Part shown: positions 7,967 through 12,645 of the stretch, one piece after another
Layout: every line of letters starts with the position of its first letter
Numbering within the stretch: the first letter of the stretch is position 1
From: CAYLHQ01 sp964628935
GTDB taxonomy: Bacteria; Acidobacteriota; Polarisedimenticolia; Polarisedimenticolales; DASRJG01
Length of the DNA: 12,645 nucleotides
Assembly (NCBI GenBank): GCA_964628935.1
Contig: CAZVOE010000088.1
Location: 1 to 12,645 of the forward strand
Reading direction: 5' to 3'
Program-made: the position numbers and the translations under genes
Notes under the pieces: generated by a model
Seen by the model: the letters and a program-made list of their open reading frames with translations, nothing else
Database searches by the model: none
What the model was told of the DNA's origin: nothing

Positions 7967-8652
7967 AACAGCCCCGCCTTGCGAAAGCTGAAGATCTCTT
8001 GCGCCGACACGATCAGGTGATCGACGACCTTGAGGTGTACGGTCTCCGCTCCGAGGATAATTGCGCGGGTGAGCACCTTGTCGTGCTCGCTCGGCGTAAC
8101 GTTGCCGTTCGGGTGATTGTGCGCGAGCAGCAGCGCTGCCGCTCCGCGCTTCAGCGCTGCCTCGATGACCCTGCGCGGGTAGACCGCTGCCCGGTCGATC
8201 GTGCCTTCCTCGAGCCTCTCGACGCCGTCGCGGAGGAGCCGGTGAGCGGAATCCAGATACGCCACCTCGAAGACCTCGTTCTGCAGGGATCCAAGCCGCA
8301 TCCGCCAGAAATCCGCGAGTCGGGCCGGCTCCTCCAGTGAGTCGCGCGCCTCGCCGCTTTGCTGCAAGTAGAGCGTGGCCGCCGCCTTGATGATCTGGAG
8401 GGCCACCGGCGTGACTTTTCCGATGCCGGGGACGGCGCGAAGCTCGGCGACGGGCGCGTCCAGGATGCCGCGCACGTTCCCGAACCGCGCGATCAAGGCC
8501 TTGGCGGGCTGCTTCACGTCAGCGCGAGGGATGGCGAGTGTCAGCAGCAACTCGACCACCTCGTAGTCGGCGAAGCCTGCCAGGCCGGACTTCAGGAAGC
8601 GGTCACGGAGGCGCTGTCGGTGGCCGTAGTAGTGGGGATCGTCATCGGTCAT
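7963..8652 (-). CDS. radC: RadC-family JAMM/MPN protein
   Basis: A 229-residue protein of full family length. The N-terminal part holds a RadC-type UPF0758 region with a helix-hairpin-helix (LRAVPGIGKV, 71-80). The C-terminal JAMM metal site is complete: an upstream Glu (E126 or E129), H178-N-H180-P-x-G, and S187-x-x-D191. The fold is that of zinc-dependent isopeptidase-like proteins. The biochemical role of RadC is unsettled; the old DNA-repair label is poorly supported, and many copies sit on mobile islands. Here it is the first readable operon gene and overlaps the helicase gene by 4 nt, so it probably works with that module. The ATG start gives the conserved N-terminus with the GHRQRLR motif, but the Shine-Dalgarno is weak. 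Only 39 bp separate it from the end of an insertion-sequence remnant, so its original promoter may be gone. Confidence 0.93.
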   Translation of the reverse strand: MTDDDPHYYGHRQRLRDRFLKSGLAGFADYEVVELLLTLAIPRADVKQPAKALIARFGNVRGILDAPVAELRAVPGIGKVTPVALQIIKAAATLYLQQSGEARDSLEEPARLADFWRMRLGSLQNEVFEVAYLDSAHRLLRDGVERLEEGTIDRAAVYPRRVIEAALKRGAAALLLAHNHPNGNVTPSEHDKVLTRAIILGAETVHLKVVDHLIVSAQEIFSFRKAGLL

Positions 8653-8691
8653 GGCTGATGGGGTCTCGGTTCGTGATGTACCTCTTCGCGT
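8653..8691. promoter_or_regulatory. Short leader between radC and the insertion-sequence end
   Basis: This 39-bp gap is all that remains between the radC start and the probable right terminus of the IS3-type element. No convincing -35/-10 pair is visible on the minus strand; TACATC is the nearest -10-like hexamer. The operon promoter may have been displaced, or the element's own outward transcription may drive the genes. This is inference from position only. Confidence 0.25.
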
Positions 8692-8717
8692 TGGAGTTCC
8701 CAGGATTTAGTGGACAC
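8692..8717. repeat. Probable right terminal inverted repeat of the IS3-type element
   Basis: Read on the plus strand the segment begins with TG (IS3 elements begin TG and end CA), then TCCC, then GATTTAGTGGACAC, resembling the GTGGACAC-type ends of IS3 relatives. The transposase stop codon (8709..8707) lies within it, as is common at this end. The partner repeat at the other end was not found, so the exact boundary is a pattern-based guess. Confidence 0.4.
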
Positions 8718-9623
8718 GGTGATTCCGGGGCTCTTGAGCCGGTTCGAACTGCTCGGGACTGACGCCGCCCAGGTGACCGTGACGGCTTGTTGGATCGTAG
8801 AATCCATCGATGTAGTCGGCTACGCCCTTCAGCGCGAGCTTGCGAGTCTTGTAGATGTGCTTCTTGATCCGTTCTTGTTTCAGGCTGCTGAAGAAGGACT
8901 TGGCCACGGCGCTGTCCCAGCAGTTTCCCTTCGTGCTCATGCTTGGCTCGATGTGATTGGAGTGGCAGAAGCGGCGCCACCCGTCGCTACCGTACTGGGT
9001 CCCCTATCTGAGTGCATCAAGGTGCCTCTCGGTCTTCTTCGGCGCACCGCCATCAGCACCGCGTTGAGCACGAGCTCTCGGTGGATGGTGTGACGAGCGG
9101 ACCAGCCGACGATTTTGCGCGAGAAGAGGTCCCTGACGACTGCCAAGCACAGCCTGCCTCGCCACGTACGAATGTAGGTGATGGTGATGTCCGTGACCGA
9201 GGCTCGGTTCGGGCGTGTCACGGTGAACTGCCGCTTCAACATGTCTGGAATCAGAACGGAGCGCTTCCCAACCGACCAGCGACGCGTCCGGCAGCCATTC
9301 GGGGCCCACAGCTTGTTTTCGCGCATGAGACGCGTCACGCGGTGCTTGCTGCACGCTTCTCCCGCCTCGCGCAAGTCCAGGAAGAGCCGCGGAGCGCCGT
9401 AGATACCTTGACTTGCAGTAGACGCAGCGCGGATCAGGCGAAGCAGCCTAGTATCCTCTCGGGCTCGACTCGAGATCGGCTGGTTGAGCCATTCGCAAAC
9501 GCGACTCGGGACCACCTCGAGCACGCGGCACAGCGTCTGCATGTCGTACCGCTCTCGACAGGCTTTGATGTAGTTATCGGTCGATCGCTCTCGCCCAGTG
9601 CTCAGTCGCGTGGACATCGGCAT
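8707..9623 (-). pseudogene. IS3-family transposase OrfB, inactivated
   Basis: The DDE integrase-type transposase is readable over almost its whole OrfB length: an N-terminal HTH_21-like part (MQTLCRVLEV, YGAPRLFLDLREAGE), then the rve core (VTDIT...LFSRKIVGWS, HSDRG, KGNCWDSAVAKSFF, HGHLGGVSPEQF). It carries at least three lesions. A 6-bp duplication (9177..9188) turns TDITY into TDITITY next to the first catalytic Asp, and the usual Trp before it is Ser. One base is missing near 9001..9004, so the frame breaks right after HSDRG and resumes as TQYGSDGW in another frame. The third catalytic residue, normally Glu in AVAESFF, is Lys. It cannot be active. The ATG at 9623 is only a possible start, as upstream sequence no longer resembles the family. 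Confidence 0.9.
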
Positions 9624-9695
9624 GGTCCTCCGATGTTCCCGGAACCTAACGCCCTGTTCGCCGAATCCTGCGAACTTCACCCGCCGACGGCCTCG
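9624..9695. other. Junction segment with no recognisable gene
   Basis: About 70 bp between the transposase remnant and the broken GC-rich coding debris. It contains neither an OrfA remnant nor a clear inverted repeat. The frame before the transposase stays open here but reads as unrelated sequence. It includes a small AT-rich patch (TATATA near 9699..9704). This is probably a recombination scar. Confidence 0.3.
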
Positions 9696-9958
9696 TCATA
9701 TATACCCGAACCCCGGCACCACTCGAAGAAATTCCGCGACCTCGCTCCATCGCCGGTCCCTGTCGCGCGGTCCCTCGAGCCCATTCCACCTCGCGACCGA
9801 CTCGAATGGGCGGACGAGCGTGAACCGCCATCCAAGGATCTCGCACCGGCCGTCCAAGAACGACTCCCCGGCGAGGATCCGATTGTCGCCGCAAGGACGC
9901 GCTCGACCTCCCCCACCTTGGCGTTCCTCCTGTGCGCGATCGCGACCGCCGCTTCCCC
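9696..9958 (-). pseudogene. Broken coding debris of unknown identity
   Basis: Two stretches on the minus strand show GC-rich third codon positions and protein-like composition but lie in different frames. The first (about 9958..9890) reads GEAAVAIAHRRNAKVGEV and continues ERVLAA. The second (about 9889..9696) reads DNRILAGESFLDGR, then LGWRFTLVRPFESVARW, and ends at a TGA at 9698..9696. Adding one G in the GGCGAC near 9890 would join them into one open frame. I do not recognise the family. It is either a second gene's remnant fused to the aminotransferase fragment or chance reading in GC-rich DNA. The composition matches the right-hand chromosome better than the operon. Confidence 0.25.
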
Positions 9959-10068
9959 TCGACCCGCGCGTAAAGCGACCGGAAAGCCTCGCCGCGATGT
10001 CCGATCTGCGGCCGCGCGAGTGCGGCGAGGTTCTCGGGGAGGACTTCGGTCGGGCCCGGCGTGAACAG
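9955..10068 (-). pseudogene. N-terminal fragment of a class V (PLP-dependent) aminotransferase
   Basis: The minus strand reads LFTPGPTEVLPENLAAL followed by ARPQIGHRGEAFRSLYARVEG, the typical opening of class V aminotransferases of the alanine-glyoxylate/serine-pyruvate type (F-T-P-G-P-T, then a conserved H-R before the first long helix). The match stops after about 38 codons; the next sequence in this frame is Arg/Ser-rich and lacks the glycine/serine-rich cofactor loop. No ATG, GTG or TTG fits at the front, and CTG at 10068 would be the only start near the motif. It follows the thioredoxin-like gene by about 11 bp, so the two were probably once in one operon. The remainder was likely lost when the island or insertion sequence arrived. 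Confidence 0.6.
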
Positions 10069-10079
10069 CCGCGGCGGCG

Positions 10080-10931
10080 CTACGCCCCCGGGGCCGGGAC
10101 CTTGCCGAGCGCCCCGTCGAGCCAGGCGAGGAACCGATCGGGGCCGACGTACCCGGAGACCCGGGCGATCACCCTCCCGTTCCCGTCGAGGAGGGCGATC
10201 GTGGGGTAGACCGTCACGGCGTACCGCTCGGCGAGCTCGAGCCCCGTGAGGCCGTGGCGGGGCTCCTCCTCCTCGGAATCGACGCGCACCGCGACGACCG
10301 ACTCGTCGAGGCGGTCGAGCACCCGCCGATCGCGGAAGGTCGTGCGGTCCATCTGATGGCACGGGCCGCACCACTCGGCGAAGAAATCGACGAGCATCGG
10401 CTTTCCCTCCGCGCGCGCCTTTTCGAGGCCGGGGGCGAAGTCGAGCCACTCGAGGTGCGCTCCCCGCTCCGCCGACACGGAGGCGACCGACGCGCGGGCG
10501 GGAGCGGGGGCGGGAAGGACGACGGCGACCACGAGGCCGAGGAGGCAAAGTCCCGTCGAGGCGCCGAGCACGACGTCGAGCCCGACGCGGCGGGGCCGCG
10601 CCGGGTCGGGCGGCGGGATCTTCCCGGTTCTCGGAACGAGCAGGAGCGGAATCGCGACGGCGGCGCCGAAGAGCGCGACCATCCCGAGCACCTCGCCTCC
10701 CCGCACGATCTCGCGCATCGCGGCCATCGCGAGCCAGAACGCGCCGAGAAGAGCCGCCCATCGCGCCCACCGCCGCCGGAACGCGAGGCCGAGCGCGAGC
10801 GAAAGACCGAGCGCGATGAGACACGCGCCGCCGAGCCGCACCGCGAGACCGGGGCCGGGGAGGAACCGGAGCCCCACCCACGGGGCGACGACTCCGAACA
10901 CGACGATCGCGAAGACGACTCCGAACGGCAT
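10080..10931 (-). CDS. Membrane-anchored thioredoxin-fold protein (DsbD-like C-terminal domain)
   Basis: A 283-residue predicted thiol-disulfide protein. The N-terminal half has about five hydrophobic segments (roughly 4-22, 32-50, 58-72, 82-98, 120-139). After a proline-rich stretch, a thioredoxin domain follows with FFAEWCGPCHQM (active site C188-G-P-C191) and the cis-proline in VYPT (P243). Spacing, the GKPMLVDF strand and the E-W-C-G-P-C site resemble the C-terminal domain of DsbD and related reductases. The soluble domain probably faces the periplasm and carries electrons to substrate disulfides. The membrane part is shorter than in DsbD and shows no cysteine pair; its only cysteines, C37 and C129, lie in separate helices. 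The start at 10931 is set by GGGAGGAG 9 nt upstream; the open frame extends further but is low-complexity. It diverges from the M23 gene. Confidence 0.85.
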   Translation of the reverse strand: MPFGVVFAIVVFGVVAPWVGLRFLPGPGLAVRLGGACLIALGLSLALGLAFRRRWARWAALLGAFWLAMAAMREIVRGGEVLGMVALFGAAVAIPLLLVPRTGKIPPPDPARPRRVGLDVVLGASTGLCLLGLVVAVVLPAPAPARASVASVSAERGAHLEWLDFAPGLEKARAEGKPMLVDFFAEWCGPCHQMDRTTFRDRRVLDRLDESVVAVRVDSEEEEPRHGLTGLELAERYAVTVYPTIALLDGNGRVIARVSGYVGPDRFLAWLDGALGKVPAPGA

Positions 10932-11007
10932 CCCGGCTTGCTCCTCCCGTTCCGGCCGGCCATCCTTGTACAGCGGCCGCGCCGCCGCCGCAACCGAGGG
11001 GCCCGAC
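10932..11007. promoter_or_regulatory. Divergent intergenic region (thioredoxin-like / M23 peptidase)
   Basis: This 76-bp gap must hold the start signals for both genes. The minus-strand Shine-Dalgarno GGGAGGAG is at 10948..10941 and a plus-strand GAGGGG lies just before the ATG at 11008. TTGTAC near the middle could be a -35-like or, on the other strand, a TACAAG -10-like element. No confident promoter pair or operator palindrome is visible. Confidence 0.35.
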
Positions 11008-11880
11008 ATGCGCCGTTCCGTCCTCCTCGCGCTCGTCCTCGCGTCGTGCAGCCACGCGCAGGAACCGGTGCTGCGCCTCGAGGTCCTCGCGCGGGAGATC
11101 GCGCCGGGAGAGCCGCTCCGGATCGTCGTCTCCTCGACCGAACCGCTCGCGCGCGTCGAAGGATCGCTCGACGGAACCCCTCTCGCCTTCTCCCCCGACT
11201 CCCCGGATTCCCGCCGCGCGAGCGCGTGGGCGGCGGTCGCTCTCGACCGCGCCCCGGGCCCCCTCCCCCTCGAGGTCCGGGCGCCGGGGCACGAGCCGCT
11301 CGTCCGGACCCTCGCCGTCGCGGCGAAGTCGTTTCCCGAGCAGCGGCTCACCGTCGAGGAGAAGTACGTGAAGCCGTCGAAGAAGGACGCCGAGCGGATC
11401 GAGAGGGAGCGGCGGATGCTCGACGCCCTCTACGCGAAGCGGAGCGTGCGGCCGCCGCTCGCGGCGCCCTTCGCGAAGCCGGTTCCCGGCGATCCGACCT
11501 CCGCCTTCGGCCTCCGGCGCTTCTTCAACGGCGAGCCGCGGGCCCCCCACGCGGGCCTCGATCTTCGGGCTCCCACCGGCACCCCCGTGGAGGCCTCGGG
11601 GCCGGGCGAGGTCGCGTTCGCGGGCGACCTCTACTTCAGCGGCAAGACCGTGATCCTCGACCACGGAGGGGGACTCTTCACGATCTACGCCCACCTCTCC
11701 CGGCTCGACGTCGCGGAGGGGGACGCGGTGGCGCGCGGCGCCCGCGTCGGCCTCTCGGGGGCGACGGGGCGGGTGACGGGTCCCCACCTCCATTGGGGCA
11801 CGCGGGTGGGATCGACGGTGGTCGATCCGCGCGCCCTGCTCGACCCCGCCCTCTTTCCCGAGATCAGCTCCGGCCGTTGA
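11008..11880 (+). CDS. M23-family (LytM/peptidoglycan endopeptidase-like) lipoprotein
   Basis: A 290-residue predicted cell-wall metallopeptidase. The N-terminus MRRSVLLALVLASC has a short hydrophobic core and a lipobox LASC, so lipidation at C14 is likely, placing the protein on a membrane facing the periplasm. Residues 20-110 look like a beta-sandwich (Ig-like) domain. A charged linker helix follows (about 118-145), then the M23 domain with SAFGLRRFFNGEPRAPHAGLD. The zinc and catalytic residues H181-x-G-x-D185 and H260-L-H262 are all present, so it should be an active endopeptidase rather than a LytM activator without metal. The start ATG at 11008 has GAGGGG upstream and yields the signal sequence. 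Its last 17 bp overlap the convergent short-chain dehydrogenase gene, leaving no room for a separate terminator. Confidence 0.92.
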   Translation: MRRSVLLALVLASCSHAQEPVLRLEVLAREIAPGEPLRIVVSSTEPLARVEGSLDGTPLAFSPDSPDSRRASAWAAVALDRAPGPLPLEVRAPGHEPLVRTLAVAAKSFPEQRLTVEEKYVKPSKKDAERIERERRMLDALYAKRSVRPPLAAPFAKPVPGDPTSAFGLRRFFNGEPRAPHAGLDLRAPTGTPVEASGPGEVAFAGDLYFSGKTVILDHGGGLFTIYAHLSRLDVAEGDAVARGARVGLSGATGRVTGPHLHWGTRVGSTVVDPRALLDPALFPEISSGR

Positions 11881-12499
11881 CGGGGACGAGCGCCCCGCGG
11901 ACGACCGCGTTTTCCGGGGAGACGAGAAACGCGATCGTCTCGGCGACCTCCTCGACCTTCGCCCAGCGCGAGGGGTCGGCGCCGGGCATCGCCTCGCGGT
12001 TCGCCTTCGTGTCGAGGATCGAGGGGACGACGGCGTTGACCCAGATCCCTTCGCCCGCCACCTCCTCGGCGAGGGCGACGGTCAGCGCCGCGACCGCCGC
12101 TTTGCTCATCGCGTAGGCGACCATCCCCGCCCCCTTGCGCGGCTCGATCGCGGGGATCGCGGCGACGTTGACGATCCGGCCGCCGCTCCCTCCCCGCCGC
12201 ATCGCGCGGACCGCCTCCCGGCTCGTGAGAAAAGCCGTGCGGGCGTTCGCCTCGATCATCGCTTCCCATTCGCGGAGCGAGGTCTCCCCGATCGGCGCCA
12301 TCGAGAATCCCCCGGCGACGTGGACGGACCCCCACAGACCCGGCAGATCGCGGTAGAAGGCCGCGACCTCCTCCTCTCCCCGGCCCCGCAGCGAGAGCGG
12401 GCGGCAGTCGGCGCCGCGCCCTTCGAGCGCCGCGACGACGGCGCGTCCGAGCGCTCCGGACGCGCCGGTGACGACGATCGTTTTTCCCTTCAGCTCCAT
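11864..12499 (-). CDS. SDR-family oxidoreductase, dihydropteridine-reductase-like
   Basis: A 211-residue Rossmann-fold NAD(P)-dependent reductase. The nucleotide loop is TGASGALG (11-18), followed by VAGGF (61-65), N85, Y129-A-M-S-K133 and a C-terminal NREAMPGADPSRW (167-179). The usual catalytic serine is replaced by alanine (NVAAI, 111-115). The alanine, the GALG loop, the VAGG motif and the MP-x-AD-x-x-x-W segment are all shared with quinonoid dihydropteridine reductases as I remember them. The activity could be regeneration of a reduced pterin, but a different substrate is possible. The start is the ATG at 12499, with AAAGGAGG 8 nt upstream; an in-frame ATG at 12532 would place that site inside the gene. 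It overlaps the end of the preceding gene by about 10 nt, so it is probably second in an operon. Confidence 0.9.
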   Translation of the reverse strand: MELKGKTIVVTGASGALGRAVVAALEGRGADCRPLSLRGRGEEEVAAFYRDLPGLWGSVHVAGGFSMAPIGETSLREWEAMIEANARTAFLTSREAVRAMRRGGSGGRIVNVAAIPAIEPRKGAGMVAYAMSKAAVAALTVALAEEVAGEGIWVNAVVPSILDTKANREAMPGADPSRWAKVEEVAETIAFLVSPENAVVRGALVPVNGRS

Positions 12500-12645
12500 C
12501 GAAGCGGCCTCCTTTTCATCTTCGACGTCCACCGATCGAAACGCTCGAGCTCCCTCCGCCCCGCTGCGGTCTTCGCCATCTCGCGCCGCCGCCTCGAAGC
12601 GGAGCGCGCGAGGACGGCGCGGCGCGTGCGGACCGCCTCGACGAC
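12490..12645 (-). CDS. C-terminal 51 codons of an upstream gene (partial)
   Basis: The frame is open from the window edge to a TGA at 12492..12490, which overlaps the SDR start by about 10 nt in the manner of a coupled operon. Third positions are strongly G or C, supporting coding. The 51 residues are rich in Arg, Lys and Glu and look helical, ending in KMKRRPLRWS. A charged helical tail of this kind is seen in FliJ-like or other coiled-coil proteins, but there is too little sequence to name the family. Confidence 0.45.
   Translation of the reverse strand, partial: VVEAVRTRRAVLARSASRRRREMAKTAAGRRELERFDRWTSKMKRRPLRWS
12508..12515 (-). promoter_or_regulatory. Shine-Dalgarno deciding the SDR start
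   Basis: The minus strand reads AAAGGAGG here, 8 nt before the ATG at 12499..12497. This strong site favours the 211-residue protein over the longer 222-residue reading that begins at 12532. Confidence 0.7.

Larger units (their letters stand above)
8692..9623 (-). mobile_element. Truncated, degenerate IS3-family insertion sequence
   Basis: The region carries an IS3-family OrfB transposase remnant reading leftward, plus a terminal-repeat-like end at 8692. No OrfA reading frame and no matching left inverted repeat were found between 9624 and about 10000, so the element is cut at its 5' side. It separates the moderately GC-rich operon from the more GC-rich chromosome on the right. A complete element of this family would be roughly 1.2-1.5 kb, so several hundred bases are missing. 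Confidence 0.7.

Noticed and set aside
1..8652. Assignment to BREX, DISARM, Gabija or a standard type III restriction system
   Set aside because: The hallmark partners (PglZ/BrxC, DrmA/DrmB, GajA) are absent from the window, and the type III Res subunit is not visible. The left neighbour is unknown, so a type III-like relation remains possible but unproven.
9001..9004. Programmed ribosomal frameshift in the transposase
   Set aside because: IS3 programmed shifts join OrfA and OrfB at an A-rich slippery site. This break is inside the DDE core, has no slippery heptamer, and coincides with loss of the catalytic Glu.
9646..11793. Long minus-strand open frame of about 715 codons
   Set aside because: Only the short aminotransferase-like stretch (about 10068..9955) is protein-like; the rest is out of frame with the thioredoxin-like gene and Arg-rich.
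10254..12116. Very long plus-strand open frame across the right-hand part
   Set aside because: Its translation is almost entirely Arg, Pro, Gly and Ala with no domain, and it covers real genes on both strands. It is a by-product of high GC.
1..12645. CRISPR arrays, tRNA or rRNA genes
   Set aside because: No regularly spaced direct repeats, cloverleaf-like segments or ribosomal RNA signatures were seen by eye.

Overview
The window joins two different kinds of DNA. Positions 1 to about 8650 hold a leftward (minus-strand) operon of four tightly packed genes, with the start of a fifth at the extreme left edge. In transcription order they are a RadC-family JAMM protein, a UvrD/Rep-type helicase fused to a RecB-like iron-sulfur nuclease, a 1074-residue sacsin-like (GHKL) ATPase with a DUF3883-type C-terminal domain, and a beta-class adenine-type DNA methyltransferase. 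The junctions are a 4-nt overlap, a 1-nt overlap, a 14-nt gap and a 2-nt gap, so the genes are almost certainly co-transcribed and translationally coupled. The set looks like a restriction or anti-phage module: the methylase would mark self DNA, the ATPase/nuclease and the helicase/nuclease would sense and destroy unmarked DNA, and the fifth gene probably continues the system. I cannot match this exact gene order to a named defence system.

Positions 8692 to about 9623 are a decayed IS3-family element pointing the same way as the operon. Its right end lies only 39 bp upstream of radC. The transposase has a frameshift, a duplicated hexamer in its first catalytic motif and a Glu-to-Lys change at the third catalytic residue. 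OrfA and the left end were not found. Between about 9696 and 10068 lies scrambled GC-rich coding debris that includes the first 38 or so codons of a class V aminotransferase. This is the scar between island and chromosome.

Positions 10080 to 12645 look like ordinary, clearly more GC-rich chromosome. They carry a membrane-anchored thioredoxin-fold protein (minus), a divergent M23-family lipoprotein endopeptidase (plus), a convergent short-chain dehydrogenase resembling dihydropteridine reductase (minus), and the end of an unrecognised upstream gene (minus).

The organism is a GC-rich bacterium. The lipobox-bearing M23 peptidase and periplasm-type thioredoxin fit a diderm, for example a myxobacterium, acidobacterium, gemmatimonad or Eisenbacteria-like lineage, but the sequence alone does not fix the phylum. 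The operon is somewhat lower in GC with more mixed codon use, which fits horizontal acquisition.
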